DNA of 17,419 nt from an uncultured Sphingomonadaceae bacterium (GCA_946479505.1 CAMLGC010000055.1:1-17419); one strand, 5' to 3'. Positions 5,657 to 13,656 are shown, counted from the stretch's first letter. The notes: generated by a model from the letters alone, not told the origin. Numbers and translations: made by a program.

Positions 5657-5785
5657 TTTCCCCTCTCCTTGTAGCAGAGGGGCGAGGTGCGTCAGCGCCG
5701 AGGGGTGAGGACAGGTGCGAAACGCAAGCCGTCCTCACCCTTCCGCAGCCTTCGGCTGCTCCCTCCCTCTCCCAACGGGAGAGGG
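5657..5785. repeat. Cluster of inverted repeats between convergent sodB and ispZ
   Basis: Three hairpins lie in 130 bases. GGGTGAGGAC (5703-5712) pairs with GTCCTCACCC (5731-5740); GCAGCC pairs with GGCTGC around TTC (5745-5759); CCCTCTCCC (5765-5773) pairs with GGGAGAGGG (5777-5785). This is a common type of dispersed intergenic repeat in high-GC proteobacteria. Between two converging genes it could serve as a bidirectional transcription end. Confidence 0.6.
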
Positions 5786-5797
5786 AAGTTGGGCAAA

Positions 5798-6415
5798 TCA
5801 TCCCTCCGGCGGAATATCCGTTACGGCATCGCTGGTCACCGTCAGCCCGTGCTTCAACAGCATCGGCACGTTCGCGATTGCGAACAGCAGGGTCAGCGGC
5901 ATTGCGCCCCACAGCTTGAACCCCACCCAGAAATCCCAGCTCGTGTTGCGCCAGACGGTCTCGTTGAGCACCGCCATGAACACGAAGAACACCGCCCAGT
6001 TGCGCGTCAGCTTGCGCCATCCGAGCGCCGAGAGCCCCGGATAGGCCGCCTCGAGCAGTGTCTGGAGCGTCGGCCGGCCCGTTACCAGCCCGAAACACAG
6101 GATGCCGGCGAACATCAGATAGATGATCGTCGGCTTCATCTTGATGAAGGTGGCGTCGTGAAACCAGAGCGTCAGCCCGCCGAACACGACGACGAGCACG
6201 CCCGTCATCCACAGCATCGGGGAGACGTGCCCGGTCTTGACGCGCGAGATCACGATCGCCGCGACCGAGGCGACCATGAACGCCCCCGTCGCGGTCATCA
6301 CCCTCAGGATCGCGGGGCCGCCGGTCAGGAAATTGACCAGGAAAAACACCACCAGCGGCCCGAAATCGAGCGCCATGCGCAGGCCAGGGGAGGTTTCGCG
6401 GGGAGTATCGGTCAT
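5798..6415 (-). CDS. ispZ: Inner membrane protein YciB / septation protein IspZ family
   Basis: This is a 205-aa polytopic membrane protein with about five hydrophobic spans. Family landmarks are DFGPLVVFF near residue 17, KMKPTIIY near residue 92, and the long block RNWAVFFVFMAVLNETVW then FWVGFKLWGAMPLT in the C-terminal half. YciB/IspZ proteins are linked to cell envelope integrity and septation; the molecular activity is not established. The start ATG at 6415 has AAGGA upstream. It lies 93 bases downstream of ftsY on the same strand, with a REP-like hairpin in the gap, so it probably shares the mtaB-ftsY transcript. Confidence 0.93.
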   Translation of the reverse strand: MTDTPRETSPGLRMALDFGPLVVFFLVNFLTGGPAILRVMTATGAFMVASVAAIVISRVKTGHVSPMLWMTGVLVVVFGGLTLWFHDATFIKMKPTIIYLMFAGILCFGLVTGRPTLQTLLEAAYPGLSALGWRKLTRNWAVFFVFMAVLNETVWRNTSWDFWVGFKLWGAMPLTLLFAIANVPMLLKHGLTVTSDAVTDIPPEG

Positions 6416-6429
6416 TCTCGTTCCTTGTT

Positions 6430-6452
6430 CCCCCGCGAAGGCGGAGGGCCAG
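6430..6452. repeat. REP-like hairpin between ftsY and ispZ
   Basis: CCCCCGC-GAAG-GCGGAGGG forms an imperfect GC hairpin immediately upstream of ispZ. It is the same class of element as the other GC-rich repeats in the window, here degenerate; a possible second arm follows near 6460-6500. Confidence 0.4.
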
Positions 6453-6508
6453 TGTCGTTGACGGGGCGCTTATGATCCCGGATCCTGCTTCTACGGGACC
6501 CCGAGGAG

Positions 6509-7444
6509 CTATTTCCGCACCCCCTCGACCCCCGCGATGATCCGCGCCACCTCGTTCGCATCGAACGGCCGCAGATCCTCGATTGTCTCGCCGACGCCGA
6601 TCGCGTGGATCGGCAAGCCGTATTTCTCCGCCGCCGCGACCAGCACGCCGCCGCGCGCGGTGCCGTCGAGCTTGGTCATCACCAGCCCGGTCACGCCCGC
6701 CATTTCCTTGAACACCTCGATCTGGCTGAGCGCGTTCTGCCCGGTCGTCGCGTCGAGCACGAGCACCACGTCGTGCGGCGCCTGCGGGTTGAGCCGCCCC
6801 AGCACGCGCCGCACCTTGGAAAGCTCGTCCATCAGCTCGCGCTTGTTCTGGAGGCGCCCGGCGGTATCGACGATCAGCACATCGGTGCCCTCGGCGGTCC
6901 CGCGCTTGACGCCTTCATAGACGAGCCCCGCCGCGTCGCCGCCCTGTTCGCCCGAGACGATCGGCACCCCGATCCGGTCGGCCCACACCTTCAATTGCCC
7001 GATCGCCGCCGCACGGAAGGTGTCGCCGGCGACCAGCATCACCGAATAATCCTGTTCGGTCAGCAGGTGCGCAAGCTTGGCGATCGTCGTCGTCTTGCCC
7101 GATCCGTTGACGCCGATAACGAGGATCACCTGCGGCCGCGGAAACGCCTCGATCTCGAGCGGCTCGGCGACCTTGGCGAGCGATTTCTCGATCTCCTCGG
7201 CAACGACGAGCCGGATTCCCAGCTCCTCCATCCCACGCTCGAAGCTCCCCGCGGCGAGCCGATCGCGGATGCGCCCCGCGGTCTCGGGGCCGAGGTCCGA
7301 CGCGATCAGCGCCTCCTCGATCTCGTCGAGCGTCGCGTCGTCGAGCCGCCCGAGCCCGAGCCCCGCGAGATTGCCGACGATGCGATCCGAGGTCCGGCGA
7401 AAGCCGCCGAGCAGCTTCTCGTGCCAGGAAGGTGTGGTGCTCAT
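6509..7444 (-). CDS. ftsY: Signal recognition particle receptor FtsY
   Basis: This is a 311-aa SRP-family GTPase that docks ribosome-SRP complexes at the membrane and partners Ffh encoded at 11209-12696. It shows the G1 loop GVNGSGKTTT (about 111-120), DTFRAAAIGQ (141-150), G3 DTAGR (193-197), G4 TKLD (257-260) and the closing GxGE-x-x-x-DLRPF. The long acidic A-domain of E. coli FtsY is absent, so the N domain starts almost at once, as is usual in alphaproteobacteria. The ATG at 7444 overlaps the mtaB stop (TGATG); a GTG one codon earlier is an alternative. Translation is probably coupled to mtaB. Confidence 0.96.
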   Translation of the reverse strand: MSTTPSWHEKLLGGFRRTSDRIVGNLAGLGLGRLDDATLDEIEEALIASDLGPETAGRIRDRLAAGSFERGMEELGIRLVVAEEIEKSLAKVAEPLEIEAFPRPQVILVIGVNGSGKTTTIAKLAHLLTEQDYSVMLVAGDTFRAAAIGQLKVWADRIGVPIVSGEQGGDAAGLVYEGVKRGTAEGTDVLIVDTAGRLQNKRELMDELSKVRRVLGRLNPQAPHDVVLVLDATTGQNALSQIEVFKEMAGVTGLVMTKLDGTARGGVLVAAAEKYGLPIHAIGVGETIEDLRPFDANEVARIIAGVEGVRK

Positions 7445-8763
7445 CACGTTTCCATCCCCCTCGTTACCCCCGCGAACGCGGGGGTCCCGCTGCCTTTGCT
7501 CAGCGACATAGAAGCGGAATCCCCGCGTTCACGGGGATGACGGGCCTTGGCAACGCCGTCGGCGACGGAATCGACCGTCACCCGCTGAACACTCCCCACA
7601 TCACACGCGCCGCCAAGCCGAACCTCTGCAAAATTTCCGGCATGCCCGCGATCCCCCGGCCGTTCGACGAGCACCTCCTGTGTCTTCCCGACCAATTCTG
7701 CCAGCCACCGTTCCCGCCGGCCTGCGGCGACCGCCCGCAATTCCGCCGCGCGCGCCTTGCGCACCTCGACCGCCACCTGCGGCATCCGCGCCGCGGGCGT
7801 TCCGGCACGCGGCGAATAGGGAAAGATATGCGCATGCACGATATCGCACTCGTCGATCAGCGCGCGCGTGTTGGCGAACATGTCATCGGTCTCGGTCGGG
7901 AAGCCAGCGATCAGGTCGGCGCCGATCGCGATCTCGGGTCGCGCTGCCTTCAACCGCTCGACCATCGCCAACGCCTGCGCCCGGCTGTGGCGGCGCTTCA
8001 TGCGCTTGAGCACCAGATCGTCGCCCGCCTGGAGCGACAGGTGGAGGTGCGGCATTACCCGCCGTTCCTGCGTCACCAGCGCGAACAGCCGGTCGTCGAT
8101 TTCGATCGAATCGAGCGACGACAGCCGCAGCCGCGCGAGCGCGGGAACACGCATCAGGATACGCTCGACGAGCATTCCTAGGCTCGGCGCGCCCGGAAGA
8201 TCGCCGCCATAGCTCGTCAGGTCCACGCCGGTCAGCACCACCTCGCGATGTCCCGCCTCGACGAGGTCCGCGATCCGCTCGACCACCGCGCCCGCGGGCA
8301 CCGAGCGGCTGTTGCCGCGGCCATAGGGGATCGCGCAGAAGGTGCAGCGATGGTCGCACCCGTTCTGCACCTCGACGAAGGCGCGGACATGATCGGCGAA
8401 GCTGCCCGCGAGGTGCGGCGCGGTTTCGCGCACGCGCATGATGTCGCCGACGATCACGCGCTCGGCCGACCCCCAAGCCGCGGGATCGAGCTTCTCGACA
8501 TTGCCGATCACCCGGTCGACCTCGGGCATCGCCGCGAAGCTTGCCGTGTCGATCTGCGCCGCGCACCCCGTCACCGCGATCTGCGCGCCCGGTCGCCGGC
8601 GCCGCGCCTGGCGGATTGCCGCGCGCGTCGCCTTGACTGCCGCGTTGGTCACCGCGCAGCTATTGACGACCACGATCTCCTGGTCGCCGAGAAGCGTGCG
8701 GATCGTTTCGCTTTCCGCGATGTTGAGCCTGCATCCGAGGCTGATGATCTCGGGCTCAGGCAT
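7444..8763 (-). CDS. mtaB: tRNA t6A37 methylthiotransferase MtaB (radical SAM), repeat-encoded C-terminus
   Basis: This is a 439-aa protein that adds a methylthio group to t6A at tRNA position 37, using two iron-sulfur clusters. The N-terminal cluster cysteines are Cys11 (GCRLN), Cys36 (NSCAVT) and Cys67 (TGCAAQ). The radical-SAM motif C-x3-C-x2-C is Cys136, Cys140, Cys143 (CDHRCTFC). The GCRLN form is typical of MtaB rather than MiaB. The last 32 residues (about 408-439, starting RHPRERGDSA) are encoded by the REP-like pair at 7462-7543, replacing or extending the native end of the substrate-binding domain. The start at 8763 is only 17 bases from the divergent gene, with a weak ribosome-binding site. 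Confidence 0.92.
   Translation of the reverse strand: MPEPEIISLGCRLNIAESETIRTLLGDQEIVVVNSCAVTNAAVKATRAAIRQARRRRPGAQIAVTGCAAQIDTASFAAMPEVDRVIGNVEKLDPAAWGSAERVIVGDIMRVRETAPHLAGSFADHVRAFVEVQNGCDHRCTFCAIPYGRGNSRSVPAGAVVERIADLVEAGHREVVLTGVDLTSYGGDLPGAPSLGMLVERILMRVPALARLRLSSLDSIEIDDRLFALVTQERRVMPHLHLSLQAGDDLVLKRMKRRHSRAQALAMVERLKAARPEIAIGADLIAGFPTETDDMFANTRALIDECDIVHAHIFPYSPRAGTPAARMPQVAVEVRKARAAELRAVAAGRRERWLAELVGKTQEVLVERPGDRGHAGNFAEVRLGGACDVGSVQRVTVDSVADGVAKARHPRERGDSASMSLSKGSGTPAFAGVTRGMET
7462..7543. repeat. Two-armed REP-like element inside the 3' end of mtaB
   Basis: Hairpin one is CCCCCGCG-AA-CGCGGGGG (7467-7484). Hairpin two is CCCCG-CGTTCA-CGGGG (7521-7536) in opposite orientation, with GTTA and TGAC flanks outside the two arms and a 36-base spacer. 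It is the same architecture as 12709-12785. It is read through in frame by mtaB. Confidence 0.8.
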
Positions 8764-8780
8764 GGCAGGGAAGGGGCCTC

Positions 8781-9359
8781 ATGGCGGACGATCTAGGGGC
8801 GCACGAAGGCGAAGTCCACGACGAGGCCGAAGCGGTGCTCGCCTTCTGGTTCGACGAGGTGCCGGCTGACAAGCGCTTCGCCACGGACGCCGCGCTCGAT
8901 GCCGCGATCACCGAGCGGTTCGGGGAGCTGCGCCACCGACTGCTGCGCGCCGACGTGCAGGGCTGGCGCGCCGATCCGCGCACGCTGCTCGCCGCGATCG
9001 TCGTGCTCGATCAATTCTCGCGCAACATCTTCCGCGGCAAGCCCGATGCCTATGATGGCGATGGGCTCGCGCTGTCGCTCACCGAGGAAGCGATCGCGCA
9101 CGGTTGGGACGAGGAAATGTCGATCGCCGAGCGCCAGTTCCTCTACATGCCGATGATGCACGCCGAAGACGCCGTGGTGCAGCTCAAGAGCCTGCGGCGT
9201 TTCACCGATCTGGGGGACGACAACGCGCTGCGCTTCGCCAAGGACCATGCCGACGTGATCGCACGCTTCGGCCGTTTCCCGTCGCGCAACGCCGCGCTCG
9301 GCCGCGTCTCGACGGCGGCCGAGGAGGAATATCTCAGCCAGCCAGGCGCCGGCTGGTAG
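8781..9359 (+). CDS. DUF924 family protein
   Basis: This is a 192-aa predicted cytoplasmic protein, mostly helical. Family landmarks are VLAFWFDE near the start, then LLAAIVVLDQFSRNIFRG (about 70-87), RQFLYMPMMHAED (about 118-130) and RFGRFPSRNAALGR (about 162-175). The biochemical function of DUF924 proteins is not established; the fold resembles helical-repeat proteins. The start ATG at 8781 has GGGAAGGGG about 5 bases upstream. It is divergent from mtaB with a 17-base gap, and its 3' end overlaps the convergent GGDEF-EAL gene by 26 bases. Confidence 0.9.
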   Translation: MADDLGAHEGEVHDEAEAVLAFWFDEVPADKRFATDAALDAAITERFGELRHRLLRADVQGWRADPRTLLAAIVVLDQFSRNIFRGKPDAYDGDGLALSLTEEAIAHGWDEEMSIAERQFLYMPMMHAEDAVVQLKSLRRFTDLGDDNALRFAKDHADVIARFGRFPSRNAALGRVSTAAEEEYLSQPGAGW

Positions 9360-10971
9360 GCGCGTCGGTCTCCGCCGATGGCGGCGGCCCCACCTCGAGC
9401 GCCGGCCGCAGCAGCCGTTTCTCGGCGAGCATCTTGCGCACATGCGCCTGGTTGAGCGGCCGGCCATAGAGCCAGCCCTGACCCTTGGCGCAGCCCAGTG
9501 CGCGCACGCGCTCCTCGATGGCGGCGTCCTCGATCCCCTCTGCGGTGATCGGCAGGTTGAGGCTTTCGCCCAGTCGCGTGATCGCGCTCACGATCGCGGC
9601 GCTTTCGGCATTGTCGTTGATCGAGGTGACGAAGCTGCGGTCGATCTTGATCCGGTCGAACGGGAGCGCACGCAGGTGCGCGAGCGACGAATAGCCCGTC
9701 CCGAAATCGTCGAGCGCAATGCAGATACCCTGGTTCTTGAGGCTGCCGACGATCGACTGGGCAAGCGCCAGATTCTCGAACAGCGCCGTCTCGGTGATCT
9801 CGATCTCGAGCCGCGCCGCCGGATAGCCCGTCTCGGTCAGCAGCTTGATGATCTTCTGCGCGAGCCAGGGATCGCGAAGCTGCCAGGGCGAGACGTTAAT
9901 CGAGATCGAAAGCGACGAATCCCAGTCGCGCGCGGCGACGAACGCCTGGCGCATCACCGAAAGCGACAGGTCGGCGATCATGCCGGTTTCCTCGGCGATC
10001 GGGATGAACAATTCGGGCGAGATCAGCCCGCGGTGCGGATGCTCCCACCGCGCGAGAACCTCGAAGCCGTTGAGCCGGCCGGTCGCCAGATCGATCTGCT
10101 GCTCGAAATAGGGGACGATCTCGTGCCGCGGGATCGCCGTGCGCAGGCCCATCTCGAGCTCGTTCCTCGCGTGGAGCTCGCGCTCCATCGAAGCGTCGAA
10201 CCACGCGAGGCGGTTTCGACCGGCATTCTTGGCGGCGTACATCGCGATGTCGGCGCTGCGCAACAGCCCGTCGATCGAGGCGCAATCGAAATCGGATCGT
10301 GCGATTCCGAGCGACGTGCTGACGTGCATGTTCAGCCCTTCGATCGCGAAGGGCTCGCTCAGGCGCGACACCAGCCGCTCGGCGACCTTCTCGACCGTGT
10401 CGGGATGCTCGGGGTCGAACAGCATCGCGCAGGCGAATTCGTCGCCGCCGAACCGCGCCGCGAGCGCGCCGGTCGGCAGCACCTCGCCGATCTTGGCGGC
10501 GATGCAGCGCAGCAGGGCGTCCCCCGCCGAATGGCCGTGCATGTCATTGACCGTCTTGAAATGGTCGAGATCGAGCAGCAGCAGCGCCAGCGCCTTGTTG
10601 CGCCGCTGCGCCTGCGCGAACAGCATCGCGCCCTGCTCGGTCAGCGAGCGGCGGTTGAGGAACCCCGTCAGCGGATCGCTCGCCGCGAGCGCGCGCGCGC
10701 GCTCCTCGGACACGGTGCGCACGCCGAGCTCGCGCGCCAGCATGGCGTGCCGGCGCCATCCGAACAGGATCAGCGCGATGTTGAGGAGGAGCGCGACGGT
10801 GAGCGGCCGCTCGGGCGGCGCACCGTCGTGGAGATAGCTCGACACGATATTGGAAAGCGCGACGCTGCCCAACGCCAGGAACAGAACGATCGCTGCGGCA
10901 GTGACGATCGGCGTGACGAGGTCGCGCGCCGGCAACGGCGGCGACTCGACGTCCATTGTCTCGATCGCCAT
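9334..10971 (-). CDS. Membrane GGDEF-EAL cyclic-di-GMP protein
   Basis: This is a 545-aa protein. Two N-terminal membrane spans (about 19-42 and 57-71) enclose a short periplasmic loop. A GGDEF domain follows with intact GGDEF at 175-179, then an EAL domain at about 280-520. Phosphodiesterase residues are all present: Glu304 (EVL in place of EAL), Asn359, Glu391, Asp421-Asp422 (DDFGTGYSSL), Lys442, Glu478 and Gln498. No R-x-x-D inhibitory site precedes GGDEF. The protein therefore looks capable of degrading c-di-GMP and possibly making it. The ATG at 10971 (GGGGGAAG upstream) is preferred over a TTG at 11094. No dedicated sensor domain is seen. Confidence 0.9.
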   Translation of the reverse strand: MAIETMDVESPPLPARDLVTPIVTAAAIVLFLALGSVALSNIVSSYLHDGAPPERPLTVALLLNIALILFGWRRHAMLARELGVRTVSEERARALAASDPLTGFLNRRSLTEQGAMLFAQAQRRNKALALLLLDLDHFKTVNDMHGHSAGDALLRCIAAKIGEVLPTGALAARFGGDEFACAMLFDPEHPDTVEKVAERLVSRLSEPFAIEGLNMHVSTSLGIARSDFDCASIDGLLRSADIAMYAAKNAGRNRLAWFDASMERELHARNELEMGLRTAIPRHEIVPYFEQQIDLATGRLNGFEVLARWEHPHRGLISPELFIPIAEETGMIADLSLSVMRQAFVAARDWDSSLSISINVSPWQLRDPWLAQKIIKLLTETGYPAARLEIEITETALFENLALAQSIVGSLKNQGICIALDDFGTGYSSLAHLRALPFDRIKIDRSFVTSINDNAESAAIVSAITRLGESLNLPITAEGIEDAAIEERVRALGCAKGQGWLYGRPLNQAHVRKMLAEKRLLRPALEVGPPPSAETDAPTSRRLAG

Positions 10972-11107
10972 GCGTCGGCTTCCCCCAGGTGGAACCAGCG
11001 TCGCTTCTCGCACGCCAGACGTGTAGAAGGGGTTAAGGCCCGCCCGGTTGCGCAGTGCGTCGCGTTCGGCTATCGGCTGCGTCGATCGTTCCAATCAGGA
11101 GCGCGTG

Positions 11108-11178
11108 GCATCCGCCCATCAGGGCGACGCCGGCCGACGAGGTTTCGTCCGCCGGCGTGTTTTGCGTTTGGCGGATGC
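11108..11178. promoter_or_regulatory. Nested inverted repeats in the ffh leader, terminator-like
   Basis: The inner hairpin has arms ACGCCGGC (11127-11134) and GCCGGCGT (11151-11158), extended by GACGA/TCGTC around a GGTT loop, and is followed on the plus strand by GTTTTGCGTTT. An outer pair, GCATCCGCC (11108-11116) and GGCGGATGC (11170-11178), encloses it. It lies 31 bases before the ffh start. On the plus strand it resembles a terminator or attenuator. Confidence 0.5.
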
Positions 11179-11208
11179 GCGTTCCGGACGGAACCGATGG
11201 GAGTTGAT

Positions 11209-12696
11209 ATGTTCGAAAGCCTGAGCGACCGGCTTGGCGGTGTCTTCGATCGGCTGCGCGGCCGTGGCGCGCTGACCGAGGCCGACGTGCGCGCCGCGAT
11301 GCGCGAGGTGCGCGTCGCGCTGCTCGAGGCAGACGTCGCGCTCCCCGTCGCGCGGCAGTTCGTCGATCAGATCACCGAAAAGGCGGTCGGTCAAAACGTG
11401 CTGCGCTCGGTCACGCCGGGGCAGCAGGTCGTCAAGATCGTCTCCGACGCGCTCACCGAGATGCTGGGCTCGGATCAGTCCGAGCTGCTGCTCGACGTCA
11501 CCCCGCCCGCGGTGGTGATGATGGTCGGCCTCCAGGGCTCGGGCAAGACGACCACCACCGCCAAGATCGCCAAGCGCCTCAAGGAAAAGGACCGCAAGAA
11601 GGTCCTGATGGCGTCGCTCGACGTCAACCGCCCCGCCGCGCAGGAGCAGCTCGCGACGCTGGGCACCCAGACCGAGGTCGCGACGCTCCCGATCGTCGCC
11701 GGCCAGCGCCCGGTCGAGATCGCCCAACGCGCGATGCAGGCGGCGAAGCTCCAGGGTTACGACGTCCTGATGCTCGACACCGCCGGGCGTCTCCATGTCG
11801 ACCAGGCGCTGATGGACGAGATGAAGGCGATCGCCGACACCTCGAACCCCGCCGAGACCCTCCTCGTCGTCGACTCGCTGACCGGTCAGGATGCGGTCAA
11901 CGTCGCGCAGAATTTCTCCGATCAGGTCCCGCTCACGGGCGTCGTCCTCACCCGGATGGACGGCGATGCGCGCGGCGGCGCGGCGCTGTCGATGCGCGCG
12001 GTCACCGGCAAACCGATCAAGTTCGCGGGCACCGGCGAGAAATTGGACGCGCTCGAAGCCTTCCACCCGAGCCGCGTGGCCGGCCGCATCCTCGGCATGG
12101 GCGATGTCGTCAGCCTCGTCGAGCGCGCCGCCGAATCGATTCAGCAGGAAGATGCCGAGCGGATGGCCGCGAAGCTCGCCAAGGGTCAGTTCGATATGAA
12201 CGACCTGCGCGGGCAATTGGCGCAGATGCGCCGCATGGGCGGCCTCGGTGCGCTCGCAGGCATGATCCCGGGCATGAAGAAGGCGCAGGCCGCGATGGCC
12301 TCTGGCGCGGTCGACGAGAAGATCCTCGTCCATATGGACGCGATGATCGGCTCGATGACGGTCAAGGAGCGCGACAAGCCCGCGATCATCAACGCCAAGC
12401 GCAAGATCCGCATCGCCAAGGGATCGGGCACGACGGTGCAGGAGGTGAACAAGCTCCTCAAGATGCACCTCGAAATGTCGAATGCGATGAAGAAGATCCG
12501 CAAGATGGGCGGCCTCAAGGGATTGCTCGGCATGATGGGGAAGGGCGGCATGGGGGGCTTGGGTAACCAGATCGGTGGCCCAGAGCTGGGCGATATGATG
12601 AAGGGCATGGACACGGGGCTTCCGGGCCTCCCCAACGGCCCCAAGAACATGTCGAACGTCCCACCGGGCTTCGAGAATTTCATGAAGAAGAAGTGA
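11209..12696 (+). CDS. ffh: Signal recognition particle protein Ffh
   Basis: This is a 495-aa SRP54-type GTPase that binds signal sequences and 4.5S RNA and delivers ribosomes to FtsY. The N domain starts MFESLSDRLGGVFDRLRGRG. G1 is GLQGSGKTTTT (107-117), then DVNRPAAQEQL, DTAGRLHVDQ, and TRMDGDARGGAAL. The C-terminal M domain (from about residue 300) is rich in Met and Gly, with MRRMGGLGALAGMIPGMKKA and the RNA-binding SGTTVQEVNKLL. The ATG at 11209 is chosen because GGGAG lies 5 bases upstream; an in-frame ATG at 11197 is less likely. The open frame continues far upstream only because of strand shadowing. The next genes, rpsP and rimM, follow on the same strand. Confidence 0.97.
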   Translation: MFESLSDRLGGVFDRLRGRGALTEADVRAAMREVRVALLEADVALPVARQFVDQITEKAVGQNVLRSVTPGQQVVKIVSDALTEMLGSDQSELLLDVTPPAVVMMVGLQGSGKTTTTAKIAKRLKEKDRKKVLMASLDVNRPAAQEQLATLGTQTEVATLPIVAGQRPVEIAQRAMQAAKLQGYDVLMLDTAGRLHVDQALMDEMKAIADTSNPAETLLVVDSLTGQDAVNVAQNFSDQVPLTGVVLTRMDGDARGGAALSMRAVTGKPIKFAGTGEKLDALEAFHPSRVAGRILGMGDVVSLVERAAESIQQEDAERMAAKLAKGQFDMNDLRGQLAQMRRMGGLGALAGMIPGMKKAQAAMASGAVDEKILVHMDAMIGSMTVKERDKPAIINAKRKIRIAKGSGTTVQEVNKLLKMHLEMSNAMKKIRKMGGLKGLLGMMGKGGMGGLGNQIGGPELGDMMKGMDTGLPGLPNGPKNMSNVPPGFENFMKKK

Positions 12697-12708
12697 CTCG
12701 CCTCGGCC

Positions 12709-12785
12709 GTCACCCCAGCGAACGCTGGGGTCTCGTGCCCCGAGGAACAACATCAACAAGACTCCAGCGTTCGCTGGAGTGACGG
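12709..12785. repeat. Two-armed REP-like element between ffh and rpsP
   Basis: CCCCAGCG-AA-CGCTGGGG (12713-12730) and ACTCCAGCG-TT-CGCTGGAGT (12761-12780) are flanked outside by CGTCA and TGACGG and separated by 30 bases. The two arms are inverted copies, like a bacterial interspersed mosaic element. It may modulate readthrough from ffh into rpsP. Confidence 0.8.
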
Positions 12786-12809
12786 TTTGAAAGAAGGAAA
12801 GACTAGAAC

Positions 12810-13406
12810 ATGGCACTCAGCATTCGTCTGTCGCGCGGCGGTTCCAAGAAGCGCCCTTATTACCGCATCGTCGTCGCCGACGCGCGCAGCCCGCGCGACG
12901 GCCGCTTCATCGAGCGGATCGGCAGCTACAACCCGCTCCTCGCCAAGGACGACGAGAAGCGCGTCCAGCTCGACGGTGATCGCGCCAAGCACTGGCTCGG
13001 CGTCGGCGCGCAGCCGACCGACCGCGTCGCCCGCTTCCTCGACGCCGCCGGCGTGCGCGAGCGCGCCGCGCGCAACAATCCCAACAAGGCCGAACCCGGC
13101 GAGAAGGCCAAGGAGCGTGCCGAAGAGCGCGCCGAGAAGCTGAAGGCGCAGCAGGAGGCCGAGGCCGAAGCGAAGGCTGCGCCGGCAGCGGCTGAAGCGG
13201 CGCCCGCCGCCGACACCGACGCCGGGGCCGAAGCGGTCGTCGCGACCGAGGTCGAGGCTGCGACCGAAGAGCCCACCCCCGAGGCCGAGCAGGTTGCCGA
13301 GGCGACCGCCGAGGAAGCCCCGCCCGTCGAAGAGGCTCCTGCCGCAGAAGCGCCCGCGGAAGAAACCCCGGCCGCCGAAGAGAAGACTTCGGCCGCCGAA
13401 GCCTGA
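12810..13406 (+). CDS. rpsP: Ribosomal protein bS16 with long Ala/Glu-rich tail
   Basis: This is a 198-aa protein. Residues 1 to about 85 are the S16 domain ([20 protein letters not shown], then [12 protein letters not shown] and [18 protein letters not shown]), a 30S assembly protein. E. coli S16 is about 82 aa. The remaining 110 or so residues are a low-complexity extension: first Lys/Glu-rich ([20 protein letters not shown]), then Ala/Glu/Pro-rich and acidic. Alphaproteobacterial S16 proteins often carry C-terminal extensions; this one is long. The start ATG at 12810 has AAGAAGGA upstream. It heads the rpsP-rimM cluster. Confidence 0.96.
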   Translation: MALSIRLSRGGSKKRPYYRIVVADARSPRDGRFIERIGSYNPLLAKDDEKRVQLDGDRAKHWLGVGAQPTDRVARFLDAAGVRERAARNNPNKAEPGEKAKERAEERAEKLKAQQEAEAEAKAAPAAAEAAPAADTDAGAEAVVATEVEAATEEPTPEAEQVAEATAEEAPPVEEAPAAEAPAEETPAAEEKTSAAEA

Positions 13407-13466
13407 TCTTGGTGCAGCCGATCCTGCTCGTCATGCGTTCGTTTGCCCACAGCGAAGGAGCGCATG

Positions 13467-13607
13467 ATGAGCACGGATCGCGACACGCAGAAGCCGGGCA
13501 GGGCCGATGACCAGGAAGACGCCACCAACCGCGGTGTCTCCGCCGAAAAGCCCGCTGAAGGCGGAGACCAAACCCCGCCGGAACGCCCCGGCTCCCCCAA
13601 AGGCTGA
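13467..13607 (+). CDS. 46-aa hydrophilic hypothetical protein between rpsP and rimM
   Basis: The peptide starts MSTDRDTQKPGRADDQEDAT and ends PPERPGSPKG. It is highly charged, Pro/Gly-rich and probably disordered, with no membrane segment. AAGGAG lies 6 bases before the chosen ATG; another ATG directly precedes it at 13464. The good ribosome-binding site and its position inside the rpsP-rimM transcript support it being real. No family recognised and no function proposed. Confidence 0.5.
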   Translation: MSTDRDTQKPGRADDQEDATNRGVSAEKPAEGGDQTPPERPGSPKG

Positions 13608-13614
13608 CTCAATC

Positions 13615-13647
13615 CCCCTCCCGCCTGCGGGAGGGGTTAGGGGAGGG
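13615..13647. repeat. GC hairpin repeat supplying the rimM leader
   Basis: CCCCTCCCGC and GCGGGAGGGG (13615-13624 with 13627-13636) form a perfect 10-bp stem with a 2-base gap, followed by TTAGGGGAGGG. This is a widespread type of dispersed repeat in high-GC proteobacteria. Its GGGGAGGG end is the nearest purine-rich stretch before the rimM start and may act as the ribosome-binding site. Confidence 0.65.
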
Positions 13648-13656
13648 CATGTCCCG

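Noticed and set aside
9442..11208. A very long plus-strand open frame running into ffh.
   Set aside because: It lies antisense to the GGDEF-EAL gene, has an Arg/Ala/Glu-rich composition typical of GC-rich shadow frames, and family comparison places the Ffh start at 11209.
11101..11208. 4.5S SRP RNA (ffs) next to ffh.
   Set aside because: The hairpin lacks the conserved SRP RNA tetraloop region and asymmetric loop sequence; it looks like a terminator or leader structure.
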